Shown here: positions 43,647 to 52,402 of the stretch, piece by piece
How positions within the stretch are numbered: position 1 is the stretch's first letter
Layout of the letters: each line of letters opens with the position of its first letter
Program-made: the position numbers and the translations under genes
DNA from: Alphaproteobacteria bacterium AO1-B
GTDB lineage: Bacteria > Pseudomonadota > Alphaproteobacteria > Rhizobiales > Stappiaceae
Length of the DNA: 64,000 bases
Assembly (NCBI GenBank): GCA_001890945.1
Contig: MLAX01000001.1
Span: forward strand, 434,001 to 498,000
Reading direction: 5' to 3'
Notes under the pieces: model-generated
Seen by the model: the letters and a program-made list of their open reading frames with translations, nothing else
What the model was told of the DNA's origin: nothing
Databases searched by the model: none

Positions 43647-46166
43647 TCAGCCTCCCCTTGGCTTCACCCGCCGTGTGGCTTCAGCTGAAGTCGGATCATC
43701 CGGCCATGGATGTTTGGGATACCGACCTTTCATGTCGGCTTTCACGTCGGACCAGGACCCCGCCCAAAAGCCTGGCAGATCCTTGGTGATCTGGATGGGT
43801 CTCTGGGCGGGAGAAAGAAGCTCCAGAAGCAGCGGCAAACGTCCGTTGCAGACCGACGGATGTTCACTGAGGCCGAACAACTCCTGCACCCGGATCGACA
43901 TACTCGGCCCTGCCGCCGCGCCATAGTCGATTGGTACCCGGCTTCCGGTCGGGGCCGTGAAATGGGACGGTGCGATGGCTTCAAGTTTCTCAGTCGCATC
44001 GTAAGGAAGTTTGGCGGCGAGCGCGGTTCCGAGCACGGCAGCGTCAATCACGGTCAAGCTGGTCAGGCCAGCGAGAAACGGCGCAAGCCAGTCCTCGAGG
44101 CCGGCGGCGAGCGCATGGTCTGACAGATCCGGGAGATCGGCCGCACCATTGTCCCGCGCATATGCCAGACGCTTGCGCAGACGGTCCTGATCCTTGCTCC
44201 AGGGGAGGCGGGAAATCCCGCGCCGCCGGACCTCTGACAAGAGGGCCTTCTCGATAGCTGCTGGATCGGGTGAGGTTATGTTTCGCGATTGCAGCTCCAC
44301 GGCCTTGTACCGCAAGACGCGCCGTGCCTTCAGGGCACCTTCTTTGGTCAGTTGCACCTCATCGTCTTCAACGATGTCGTTGGAAAACAAATCCTCGATT
44401 TCATCGCGGCTTATGGGCGCGCAAAGCTGGATCCTGCCACTCGCTGCTTTGCCTTGAATATCCGCTACAGTCAGGAATGGTTCTGATGCCAAGCCATGCT
44501 CCGTGGGCAGCTCGGCGCCCCGGCCATTCGCCAACCGGAAGCGCCCCGTTGCGCCTCGTGCCTGGGCGACGCGATCTGGATAGGCGAGAGCGAGCAGCAT
44601 GCCGCCGCATTCTATATCGATTTCCGAGCCGCTGCCGCCGGCAAGTTTCAACCACCGCGCTGCTAGGGCTTTGCCGTCCTTTGCGCGTTGGCCTCTGTCG
44701 TTCTTCACCGCCTGCAAGCGGGCGCGCAGATCCGGATCCCGCCCGCCGAGCCCAGGTTCAGAACGCAACAGGGCGATGAGCGCTGCCGTGTAGCCCAAGT
44801 CCCTCGCCGCGCCCTCCATCACCATGTGGGCGAGCCGCGGATGCAAAGGAAGCTTTGCGAGGCTTTTTCCCTCCGCTGTCAACCGCCCTGAACTGTCGAG
44901 CGCATGTAAGTCCGCTAAAAGCGTGACCGCTTCGTTCCAGGCAGCTGTTGGTGGTGGATCTGGAAACGTGAGAGATGCCGGATCCGAGGTGCCCCAGGCC
45001 GCAAGATCCAGCACGAGGCCGGTGAGATCGGCTTCCAGAATTTCCGGTGTCTCGGCTGCGGGCAGTGAAACAGTTTGCGCTTCGTCCCAAAGCCGGTAAC
45101 ACACACCTGGTTCCGTCCGCCCGGCACGCCCCCGTCTTTGGTCAGCAGAAGCTCTCGAAACCCGCACTGTCTCCAAACGTGTGAGGCCCGTTTGCGGCTC
45201 ATATCTGGGAACGCGCGCTAGGCCACTGTCGATGACAACACGGACCCCCTCAATCGTGAGAGAGGTCTGCGCAATGGCGCTGGCGAGCACGATCTTGCGA
45301 TTGCCATCGGTGGCTGGCCGGATGGCCGCATCCTGCGCCTTGCTGTCGAGGCCGCCATAAAGCGGCGCGATCTGGCAGTCTGGCGCAACTTTTCCAGCAA
45401 GCAGATCCGCCGTCCGTTTGATTTCTCCCTGACCAGGCAGGAAAACAAGAACAGAACCGCTTTCTTCGCGGATGGCCTGTTGAATGGCCCTTGCGATCTG
45501 ATGTTCGATCCGCTCGTTTTGAGCGCGGCCAAGGTAACGCGTTTCAACCGGAAAGCTGCGGCCTTTGCTTTCGATCACAGGAGCGTTGCCCAGCAACTGG
45601 GCGATACCGGATGCGTCAATCGTCGCAGACATCGGGACGAGCCGAAGATCCTCTCGCAAGGCGCCTTGTACGTCCAGGCTTAGGGCGAGACCCAGATCTC
45701 CATCGAGCGACCGCTCATGGAATTCATCAAAGAGGATTGCGGCAACACCGCTCAATTCCGGATCATCGAGAACCATACGGGTGAACACACCTTCGGTAAC
45801 AACCTCGATCCGTGTGTGAGCGCTTACCTTGGTTTCCATTCGCACGCGGTAACCAACGGTTTCGCCGGGACGTTCGCCAAGTTCACTTGCCATACGCCGG
45901 GCGGCGGCTCGCGCTGCGAGGCGCCGTGGTTCCAGGACAAGTATCTTGCCGTCGCCCCGCCAAGAAGTATTCAGAAGCGCGAGCGGTACGCGTGTCGTTT
46001 TGCCAGCGCCTGGTTCTGCAACAAGAACAGCGTTGGTGTTTGTCTCTAGCGCTGAGAGCAGTTCCGGCAGAACCCCGTCAATCGGTAAGGACGTTTTGAA
46101 CTCAGGTGTTTTTGCCACGGATGATCGGGGCCTCACGCCGGGATTGTTGCCGGATTGACTATCCAT
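43647..46166 (-). CDS. hrpB: ATP-dependent helicase HrpB
   Basis: This 839-residue DEAH-type superfamily 2 helicase is an RNA-helicase-like protein of uncertain cellular role. Motif I is AEPGAGKTTRVP, Ia VLEPRRLAARAAARR, II DEFHERSL (the HrpB-specific DEFH variant), III MSATI, V TSLTIEGVR and VI QRRGRAGR. The C-terminal HrpB domain contains WLAPFLAG and the ending FWAGSWSDVKADMKGRYPKH with WPDDP. The start at 46166 overlaps glk by 34 bases. It is the third gene of the overlapping chain mgsA-glk-hrpB. Confidence 0.95.
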   Translation of the reverse strand: MDSQSGNNPGVRPRSSVAKTPEFKTSLPIDGVLPELLSALETNTNAVLVAEPGAGKTTRVPLALLNTSWRGDGKILVLEPRRLAARAAARRMASELGERPGETVGYRVRMETKVSAHTRIEVVTEGVFTRMVLDDPELSGVAAILFDEFHERSLDGDLGLALSLDVQGALREDLRLVPMSATIDASGIAQLLGNAPVIESKGRSFPVETRYLGRAQNERIEHQIARAIQQAIREESGSVLVFLPGQGEIKRTADLLAGKVAPDCQIAPLYGGLDSKAQDAAIRPATDGNRKIVLASAIAQTSLTIEGVRVVIDSGLARVPRYEPQTGLTRLETVRVSRASADQRRGRAGRTEPGVCYRLWDEAQTVSLPAAETPEILEADLTGLVLDLAAWGTSDPASLTFPDPPPTAAWNEAVTLLADLHALDSSGRLTAEGKSLAKLPLHPRLAHMVMEGAARDLGYTAALIALLRSEPGLGGRDPDLRARLQAVKNDRGQRAKDGKALAARWLKLAGGSGSEIDIECGGMLLALAYPDRVAQARGATGRFRLANGRGAELPTEHGLASEPFLTVADIQGKAASGRIQLCAPISRDEIEDLFSNDIVEDDEVQLTKEGALKARRVLRYKAVELQSRNITSPDPAAIEKALLSEVRRRGISRLPWSKDQDRLRKRLAYARDNGAADLPDLSDHALAAGLEDWLAPFLAGLTSLTVIDAAVLGTALAAKLPYDATEKLEAIAPSHFTAPTGSRVPIDYGAAAGPSMSIRVQELFGLSEHPSVCNGRLPLLLELLSPAQRPIQITKDLPGFWAGSWSDVKADMKGRYPKHPWPDDPTSAEATRRVKPRGG

Positions 46167-47170
46167 TCGCGCCCGCGCCGATCGACCGCAAATTGTTCGG
46201 GTTGTCGGGCATAGGCCGCCAAACCTTCCAGCGCAGGGTCCGGATGACGCACAATAAAGGTCGGGATTTTGTGCATCAGCTGTTCATGAGGCGCCTTTGC
46301 TTCAAAGGCAGCGCGGAAATTTCCGTCCGTCAAGAACTGCGGGATGCGCGGCGTGATGCCGCCGGTCAGATACACCCCGCCGCGAGCAAGGGTCGTCAAC
46401 GCAAAGTCCCCAGCAACACGGCCAAGAGCCCTTGCAAAAACCTGCAGCGTTTTCAGAGCAACCGGGTCGTTCTCTTCTGCAGCCTTCGTGATCATCGCGG
46501 GCGTCGTAAAGTCCCGGGTCATATCCATCCACGTGGAAACGGCCCCGGCGAGGCGCGGAAGCCCCGTGCCACTCAAAACCTCCTCGGCACCGATTCGGCC
46601 ATTGCGCTTGATTATGAAAGGCCAAATCTCAAAGTCTTCGGGAGTTACGGGCCCCAGTTCCACATGCCCGCCTTCTCCGGGAACCGGTACCCAGGTGTCG
46701 GCCGCATAGATCATGGAGGCGGCTCCAAGGCCTGTGCCGGGGCCAAGGACAAATTTCGTCGCGTTTGGCCGGGCCTCACCTTTACCAACCTGCTCAATGT
46801 CCGCACCCTGATATCCAGGCAAGGCAAGGGCTTGAGCTTCGAAGTCGTTGAGGACAACGACCCGGTCAAAACCAAGCTCTGAGATCATCTTGAGCGGTTC
46901 GATCACCCAAGCTGCATTTGTCAGTGGTATCGTGTCGCCGGTGACCGGGCCTGCCACCGCAATGATGGCAGTCCTCGGATGTTCCGAAGTGTTTGGCAAT
47001 ACGGTCTGCCGAATGGCTGAGGAAATGTCTGCATGATCTGCGGTTGCTGTCTTGCCGCACATCCGGGTGGGTGCCGTCTCATTCTCGACCATCGCGAAAC
47101 GCGCATTTGTGCCGCCGATATCGGCAACCAGGACCGGATAGGAAAATGGAGCTTGGGATTGGAACGTCAT
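46133..47170 (-). CDS. glk: glucokinase (proteobacterial Glk type)
   Basis: This 345-residue enzyme phosphorylates glucose with ATP. The phosphate-binding start is [15 protein letters not shown]. The catalytic Asp is in [23 protein letters not shown] binds ATP, and [11 protein letters not shown] binds sugar. [14 protein letters not shown] is near the end. It belongs to the bacterial glucokinase family, not the ROK family. It overlaps mgsA by four bases (ATGA) and hrpB by 34, so the three genes are tightly coupled. Confidence 0.95.
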   Translation of the reverse strand: MTFQSQAPFSYPVLVADIGGTNARFAMVENETAPTRMCGKTATADHADISSAIRQTVLPNTSEHPRTAIIAVAGPVTGDTIPLTNAAWVIEPLKMISELGFDRVVVLNDFEAQALALPGYQGADIEQVGKGEARPNATKFVLGPGTGLGAASMIYAADTWVPVPGEGGHVELGPVTPEDFEIWPFIIKRNGRIGAEEVLSGTGLPRLAGAVSTWMDMTRDFTTPAMITKAAEENDPVALKTLQVFARALGRVAGDFALTTLARGGVYLTGGITPRIPQFLTDGNFRAAFEAKAPHEQLMHKIPTFIVRHPDPALEGLAAYARQPEQFAVDRRGREWIVNPATIPA

Positions 47171-47598
47171 TGGGCAACCGCGCCCACTTCCGGTGTGTTG
47201 GACGTTGTCGTCAATCCAGTCAGGCGGGATGACCGAAGCAGAATCCCGGCCGTTGAAGGGTTCAACGCCATTGGCATGTCATACACAACAGCAAGGCGCA
47301 TCAAAGCTTTTACATCGACATCGTGGGGCATCGGGGACAGCGGATCGACAAAGAAAATCAAACCATGAAGGCGTCCTTCGGCAATCATCGCACCAATTTG
47401 CTGATCGCCGCCCAACGGCCCGCTTTTAAATCGATTGATGTTCAGGCTGGGGCAGGCCTCTTGTATGCGGCCGCCCGTCGTGCCGGTCGCGACAAGATCG
47501 AATGATGTCAGTTTCTCTTCATGCCGTTCGGCAAACTCGACCATGGCGTCTTTTTTGGCATCGTGGGCCACCAGGGCAAGGGTTGGTTTGGCGGGCAT
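47167..47598 (-). CDS. mgsA: methylglyoxal synthase
   Basis: This 143-residue enzyme converts dihydroxyacetone phosphate to methylglyoxal and phosphate, a bypass of lower glycolysis used when sugar phosphates build up. It has [26 protein letters not shown], the phosphate-binding [17 protein letters not shown], and [15 protein letters not shown] (catalytic Asp region and His). Coupling to glucokinase makes sense, because both act at the entry and overflow of glycolysis. Confidence 0.96.
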   Translation of the reverse strand: MPAKPTLALVAHDAKKDAMVEFAERHEEKLTSFDLVATGTTGGRIQEACPSLNINRFKSGPLGGDQQIGAMIAEGRLHGLIFFVDPLSPMPHDVDVKALMRLAVVYDMPMALNPSTAGILLRSSRLTGLTTTSNTPEVGAVAQ

Positions 47599-47732
47599 GA
47601 GAGGCGTCCTTTGAGAACGGATTGGAAATTGTTTTCGTGTTTAGCGTCAAAGGCGGCCAGGCGCAAAGAAAGATCGGAATTTGCTGAGACAGTTTCGCTC
47701 AACCAGACCGGAAAGCCGCTGAAATCTGAAGA

Positions 47733-47762
47733 TAAAAAACGCACCTGCGGGAAACAGGTGCG
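47733..47762 (-). terminator. Rho-independent terminator of the DUF1194 gene
   Basis: On the minus strand CGCACCTG (47762-47755) pairs with CAGGTGCG (47747-47740), followed by TTTTTT (47739-47734). It lies about 30 bases after the stop. Confidence 0.85.
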
Positions 47763-47793
47763 CTTGAAAGACACTGATGGAGACGTGGCTTGA

Positions 47794-48645
47794 TCAGTCG
47801 AACAAATTGCAACGCACCGGTTCACGTGCGGAGACAGTGTGGAAGTAGTTGTCCGGTTCTGGCATCGAAATTCCGGCAATCTCCATGACGAGTTTCATGC
47901 GGATTGCATCTGCAAAGCCTTCTTTCGATCGCACAGGGATTGCAAACGAACCCGGGCCACCAATCACGCAGTCTTCGTAATAATGGTCGAGGTTCAGCAT
48001 GGCTTGCCAGGTGTTTTTGTTTGATTTCATCATCAACGGAAGGCCGTTGATGGTCACGCCGGCGTTCACCATGCGGTCACGCATGGCTGTCACTGAGCCG
48101 CCCTGGTTGTTCGGGCCATCGCCCGAAATGTCGATGACCTGCCGCAAACCCGTGTACTTGTTGTTCTGAACCATCCAGACCGATTTCTCCAGTGCGGAGG
48201 AAATCGATGTTCGTTGCACCTGCCGCAACGGAGCTTCAGAAACCTTGGAAGCGAAATGTGCCGCTGAAGCCGCATCTTGGACAACTGTCCAGTCGGCGAC
48301 AACGAAATGTTCGTCAACACCGCCCCATTCCATGTACATGATTGCGATTTTGCCTATTGGACCGACCTGTATCGCATCCAGAAACTCTTGAGATGTCAGA
48401 GCCGAGATATATCCAGCGCGCTGGATCTCCTGCTCTTCGGTATCCATGGATTGGGAAATGTCGACAGCGAGCACCAGTTCAACGTCTACTTCGTTGGCGG
48501 GATCATAGCTGTATTGCGCTGAAACAAGTGGCGACCTCAAAAAGTCGCGTGCTTGAGTTTGCGTGGAAAATACGGTGACCACGCAGAGGAAGAGAAGTAA
48601 CTTAAACGCTTTCAGTGCACAGTTTTGTGTTGAGTCGAGACGCAT
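47794..48645 (-). CDS. DUF1194 protein with von Willebrand factor A-like domain, probably secreted
   Basis: This encodes 283 residues from ATG 48645, which has GGAG seven bases upstream. The N-terminal hydrophobic run (FKLLLFLCVVTVFSTQTQA) is a signal peptide. The vWA fold shows the MIDAS start LVLAVDISQSMD (DxSxS), the middle Thr region QRTSISSALEKSV, and IDISGDGPNNQGG. Families of this type in alphaproteobacteria are annotated DUF1194 with unknown role, presumably metal-dependent protein contacts in the periplasm. Starts at 48684 (GTG) and 48657 are less likely. It is monocistronic with a terminator. Confidence 0.9.
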   Translation of the reverse strand: MRLDSTQNCALKAFKLLLFLCVVTVFSTQTQARDFLRSPLVSAQYSYDPANEVDVELVLAVDISQSMDTEEQEIQRAGYISALTSQEFLDAIQVGPIGKIAIMYMEWGGVDEHFVVADWTVVQDAASAAHFASKVSEAPLRQVQRTSISSALEKSVWMVQNNKYTGLRQVIDISGDGPNNQGGSVTAMRDRMVNAGVTINGLPLMMKSNKNTWQAMLNLDHYYEDCVIGGPGSFAIPVRSKEGFADAIRMKLVMEIAGISMPEPDNYFHTVSAREPVRCNLFD

Positions 48646-49198
48646 TGGTTTCTCCATCTTTCGGTCGTCTGACCAGGTCGCCACGTCTCCCCTTTTTGTT
48701 ATTTTGTTATGTAATTTCTTATCTTTTCGTTTCTCGCTAATCCTACTTAGGTACTTTGACTCATTTGGTCGCTGCTCGTGAATTACTGAGCAAACAATGT
48801 GCCAACTGTACTAGATTTTTGATTAACCGGCAAAATCAAATGCGCACAGAGTGCATTTATTCCACAGAAGGGAAATAAGTGCCGGTTTGCTCGGCAAAAA
48901 TTGCCACTTGCTCTGAAGATGCGAAAATGATGTGGCATTTTTTGCCGGTCGCGTCTCCGCCGGAAAAACGTCGCTTTGATAAAAAATGCGGCAGTTTGCT
49001 GCATTTTTGTGACGCTTTTTTATTGACGCAAAGCTCTTGAAGCGACATGATCTGCAGAAATTCTCACTATGTGAAGAATTTTTCAAATGCCTTTTGCGAA
49101 GACCGATAAATGGTCGTGGCAATGGCGGATCAGGCTGGTTCGAGGGAGCTGCCTGGTCAAACGTGTTTGAGATTAAACTCTTGGGAGCGGGTTTCTCG
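48646..49198. other. 550-bp divergent spacer with clustered inverted repeats
   Basis: No convincing gene lies between the DUF1194 gene (leftward) and the SorC-type regulator (rightward). The stretch 48815-49010 is AT-rich and full of TTGCC/TGGCA-like words in both orientations. The best inverted repeat is AAAAATGCGGCA (48982-48993) against TGCTGCATTTTT (48997-49008), with one mismatch. Others are TTTGAT...ATCAAA (48822-48840) and TTTGC-TCG-GCAAA (48886-48898). They may be operators for the nucleoside regulator or a terminator-like structure. A leftward 99-codon frame at 48823-49122 looks spurious. Confidence 0.55.
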
Positions 49199-50182
49199 AT
49201 GGCGGTACGCGGCGACGATTTGACATCTCACATGGCCATCCGGGCTGCGTGGCTGTCGTTTGTCGGTGGCCGGACGCAAGGTGAGATCGCGGCTCAGCTT
49301 GGTGTCTCTCCCGCCAAAGTCCATCGTTTGATTGCACACGCGCAAAAGGCCGGGCACGTAAAGTTCCAGATCGACGGCAGGCCAATGGAATGCCTGCAGC
49401 TGGAACGGGAGCTGACGTCTCATTTCGGTCTGTCCAATTGCATCATTGCCCCGGATGTCGGCAGCGGCGATGAAGATGCAGCCTTGCGGGCGGTGGCTGT
49501 TTCCGCCGCGCAGTTCTTATCAGGTCTTCTTGGTGGTGCTGGTGTGAAGCGGTTGGGCGTTGGCATGGGGCGCACATTGACGGCATCAGTCGAGGCCTTG
49601 CCGAAGATCCAGCGCAGCGACCTTGAGATCATGTCGATCTGCGGATCCTTGACGCGCACTTTGGCCGCCAACCCTTACGACATCGTCCAGAAGATGCAGG
49701 AGCGGACTGGTGGCGTCGGATACTATCTGCCGGTGCCGTACTTTGCCGAAAATCAGGACGAAAAGTCCATGTTTTTGACCCAGCGCAGCGTTCAGGATCT
49801 GATGAGCCGCGCGCGCCAGTCTGATGCCTTTCTGATTGGTCTGGGTTCGGTTGAAAATGAGGGGCACCTCGTGCAGCGCGGCATGATCTCCAAGCAGGAG
49901 CAGGAAAATCTGATGTCCGGCGGCGCCGTTTGTGATTTGATGGGGCGCTTCTTGACGATTGACGGAGAATTGGCTCCCGACCCGCTCGGAGATTGTGCGG
50001 TCGGCCTTCATTTTGATGAAGTACGGGGGAGTCGTGTGATTGCGCTGGTGGGTGGTGAAAGCAAGGTGGATGCAACACTTGCTGCACTGCGTACCGGTGT
50101 CATTACCGATCTGGTTGCGGATGAGAGCCTAGCAAAAGCTCTCAGCGCGCGGGTCGGGTTACAGTTGGCACAGTCTGCATAA
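49199..50182 (+). CDS. SorC/DeoR-family regulator of the nucleoside operon
   Basis: This 327-residue regulator has an N-terminal helix-turn-helix at about 12-50 (AIRAAWLSFVGGRTQGEIAAQLGVSPAKVHRLIAHA). The large sugar-phosphate-binding domain has GVGMGRTLTASVEAL, GSLTRTLAANPYDIV and GLGSVENEGHLVQRG, and ends with VIALVGGESKVDATLAALRTG. The fold is that of B. subtilis DeoR, which senses deoxyribose 5-phosphate. Its place directly before the deo-type operon on the same strand suggests the same signal. ATG 49199 has GGGAG upstream; the frame from 49037 is a spurious extension. Confidence 0.92.
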   Translation: MAVRGDDLTSHMAIRAAWLSFVGGRTQGEIAAQLGVSPAKVHRLIAHAQKAGHVKFQIDGRPMECLQLERELTSHFGLSNCIIAPDVGSGDEDAALRAVAVSAAQFLSGLLGGAGVKRLGVGMGRTLTASVEALPKIQRSDLEIMSICGSLTRTLAANPYDIVQKMQERTGGVGYYLPVPYFAENQDEKSMFLTQRSVQDLMSRARQSDAFLIGLGSVENEGHLVQRGMISKQEQENLMSGGAVCDLMGRFLTIDGELAPDPLGDCAVGLHFDEVRGSRVIALVGGESKVDATLAALRTGVITDLVADESLAKALSARVGLQLAQSA

Positions 50183-50208
50183 AGCAGCTGGGTCTCTCGA
50201 GGGGAAAT

Positions 50209-50229
50209 GGGCCCGCCGAAGGCAGGCCC
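50209..50229 (+). promoter_or_regulatory. hairpin in the leader of the transport genes
   Basis: GGGCC and GCC pair with GGC and GGCCC around GAA with one mismatch. It lies 23 bases before the GTG start of the first binding protein. No T-run follows, so an mRNA-stabilising or expression-setting role between regulator and transporter genes is more likely than termination. Confidence 0.45.
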
Positions 50230-50251
50230 CCGCATGTCGGAGGACATATAC

Positions 50252-51253
50252 GTGAAGAAAATTCTGACCATCAGCACCGCTTTGGCGGGTCTGGCGTTTT
50301 CGGTGGCCGGTGCAATGGCCGCCGACATCAAGCCGGCAGTGCTCTACGATCTGGGCGGCCGTTTTGACAAGTCTTTCAACGAAGCAGCCTACACTGGTGC
50401 TGAGCAATTCAAAGCGGATTACGGCACCGAGTACCGCGACTTCGAAATCCAGAACGACAGCCAGCGCGAGCAGGCACTGCGGAACTTCGCAAAACGCGGC
50501 ATGAACCCGATCGTTGCAATCGGTTTCTCTCAGGCCAACGCGGTTGAGAAAGTCGCGCAGGAATTCCCGGACACCCAGTTTGCGATCGTCGACATGGTCG
50601 TTGATCTTCCGAACGTTCGTTCGATCCTGTTCAAGGAGCACGAAGGCTCCTACATCGTGGGCATGCTCGCTGCGATGGCGTCTGAAACCGACAAGGTCGG
50701 CTTCGTTGGCGGTATGGACATTCCGCTGATCCGTAAATTTGCATGCGGTTACAAGCAGGGTGTCATGGCGACAGCGCCGGACGCTGAAGTCTTTGAAAAC
50801 ATGACGGGCACGACAGGGGCCGCATGGAACGACCCGGTCAAGGGCGGCGAGCTGGCGAAGTCTCAGTTCGACAGCGGCGCTGACGTTGTCTACCACGCAG
50901 CAGGTGCCACCGGTATCGGTGTTCTTCAAGCTGCTGCAGATGCCGGCAAGCTCGGCATCGGCGTCGACAGCAACCAGAACGGCCTTCATCCGGGCTCTGT
51001 TTTGACGTCGATGCTGAAGCGCGTTGACATCGCCGTTTACCAGGCATTTGAAGATGCTGCTAACGACTCGTGGTCTTCAGGCTTTGAAGTGCTTGGCCTG
51101 AAAGAAGGCGGTGTTGATTGGGCTCTGGACGACAACAATGCAGAACTCGTCAGCGATGAAATGAAGGCTGCTGTTGAAGAAGCATCGAACAAGATCATCT
51201 CCGGCGAAATCGTCGTTCACGACTACATGTCTGATCAGAACTGCCCAGTCTAA
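50252..51253 (+). CDS. BMP-family nucleoside-binding protein, copy 1
   Basis: This is a periplasmic substrate-binding protein of the basic membrane protein (PnrA/TmpC) family, which binds nucleosides. It has 333 residues from GTG 50252, chosen because AGGAGG lies about nine bases upstream and the protein then starts with a clean signal peptide, MKKILTISTALAGLAFSVAGAMA. An in-frame ATG at 50234 would bury that site. Family motifs are GGRFDKSFNEAAYTGAE, IGFSQANAV, FVGGMDIPLIRKFACGYKQG, AAGATGIGVLQAA and DSNQNGLHPG. It has no lipobox, so it is free in the periplasm. Tandem with a second copy. Confidence 0.94.
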   Translation: MKKILTISTALAGLAFSVAGAMAADIKPAVLYDLGGRFDKSFNEAAYTGAEQFKADYGTEYRDFEIQNDSQREQALRNFAKRGMNPIVAIGFSQANAVEKVAQEFPDTQFAIVDMVVDLPNVRSILFKEHEGSYIVGMLAAMASETDKVGFVGGMDIPLIRKFACGYKQGVMATAPDAEVFENMTGTTGAAWNDPVKGGELAKSQFDSGADVVYHAAGATGIGVLQAAADAGKLGIGVDSNQNGLHPGSVLTSMLKRVDIAVYQAFEDAANDSWSSGFEVLGLKEGGVDWALDDNNAELVSDEMKAAVEEASNKIISGEIVVHDYMSDQNCPV

Positions 51254-51339
51254 TCTGATTTGTCTTGGCATCCCGCGCGGTTCTGCGTGCGGGATGCGTT
51301 TCTTTGGGTTTTCCCGGTTCGCGGTCTAGCGGGGATCTG

Positions 51340-52332
51340 ATGGTCCGTTTTCGTGCAGGAATAGTGTCTGTTGTTTTAGGCAGTTTGGCAGCGTTCGCTG
51401 CGCAAGCCGAGCCGGCGATTGTGTATTCGGTCGGCGGCAAATTTGATGGCTCCTTTAATGAGAGCGCTTATGACGGCGTCAAACGGTTCACCGATGAAAC
51501 CGGCGAGGCTGTGCGGGAGTTTGAGCTGGAACGCGATGCGCAGAGCCTTCAAGCACTAAGGAACTTTGCCAGCCGTGGCAGTGAACCAATTGTTGCCATC
51601 GGGTTTAACCAGGCAAATGCGCTGGGCCAGGTGGCGTCGGAGTTTCCGGAAGAAGATTTTGCCATCGTGGATATGGTGGTCGAGCAGCCGAACGTCCGCT
51701 CCTACGTCTTCAAGGAACATGAAGGCGCTTACATCGGTGGTTTGCTGGCCGGCATGGCCTCAAAAACCGGGACGATCGGATTTGTCGGCGGCATGGATAT
51801 TCCGATCATTCAGCGTTTCTTGTGCGGCTATAAGCAAGGTGCACTGGCGGCAAACAAGCAAACCAAGGTCCTGTCGAATATGACCGGTGACACGCCGGCC
51901 GCGTTTGCCGATCCGGTGCGCGGCGCGGAATTGGCGCGCGGCCAGATCAATCGCGGCGCGGATGTGGTTATCCAGGCAGCGGGTGGGACCGGGATTGGCG
52001 TCTTGCAGGCTGCCGCAGATGCTGGGGTCCTCGGACTTGGGACAGACAGCAATCAGAATGGCCTGCATCCGGGCAAGGTACTGACATCCATCCGCAAGCG
52101 CGTGGACAATGCAGTTTACGACAGTTTTACATCTGCAGTGAATGGATCCTTCGCTCCAGGCATCCAGGTTCTTGGCCTTAAGGAAGGCGGAATGGACTGG
52201 GTGCTGGATGAAAACAATCAGGACCTGATTTCAGAAGACATGAAAGCAGCTGCAGATGCAGCGGTCGACGCAATCTCCAAGGGGAAGATTGTGGTCCATG
52301 ATGTGGTGGCGGATGGGCCGTGCCCTTTTTGA
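51340..52332 (+). CDS. BMP-family nucleoside-binding protein, copy 2
   Basis: This 330-residue paralogue of the preceding gene has the same motifs in the same order (GGKFDGSFNESAYDGV, IGFNQANAL, FVGGMDIPIIQRFLCGYKQG, AAGGTGIGVLQAA, DSNQNGLHPGKVLTS) and the same C-terminal KIVVHDV...CPF ending. The signal peptide is MVRFRAGIVSVVLGSLAAFAAQA. GGGGA precedes ATG 51340. Both proteins presumably feed the single membrane complex downstream, with different nucleoside preferences. Confidence 0.93.
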   Translation: MVRFRAGIVSVVLGSLAAFAAQAEPAIVYSVGGKFDGSFNESAYDGVKRFTDETGEAVREFELERDAQSLQALRNFASRGSEPIVAIGFNQANALGQVASEFPEEDFAIVDMVVEQPNVRSYVFKEHEGAYIGGLLAGMASKTGTIGFVGGMDIPIIQRFLCGYKQGALAANKQTKVLSNMTGDTPAAFADPVRGAELARGQINRGADVVIQAAGGTGIGVLQAAADAGVLGLGTDSNQNGLHPGKVLTSIRKRVDNAVYDSFTSAVNGSFAPGIQVLGLKEGGMDWVLDENNQDLISEDMKAAADAAVDAISKGKIVVHDVVADGPCPF

Positions 52333-52402
52333 AGGCATGCCTGAACGCTGAACAGGACACAGCAAGAATGACAAAAAGTAATCGTCACGCCTGGGGGATG
52401 GC

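Noticed and set aside
48823-49122. Minus-strand frame of 99 codons in the spacer before the SorC-type regulator
   Set aside because: It has no ribosome-binding site, runs through the inverted repeats and resembles no family; the AT-rich sequence explains the K/N/F-rich translation.
50159-50989. Minus-strand frame of 276 codons opposite the first nucleoside-binding protein gene
   Set aside because: A similar shadow appears opposite the paralogous second copy, which is expected from the shared coding frame and does not indicate a gene.
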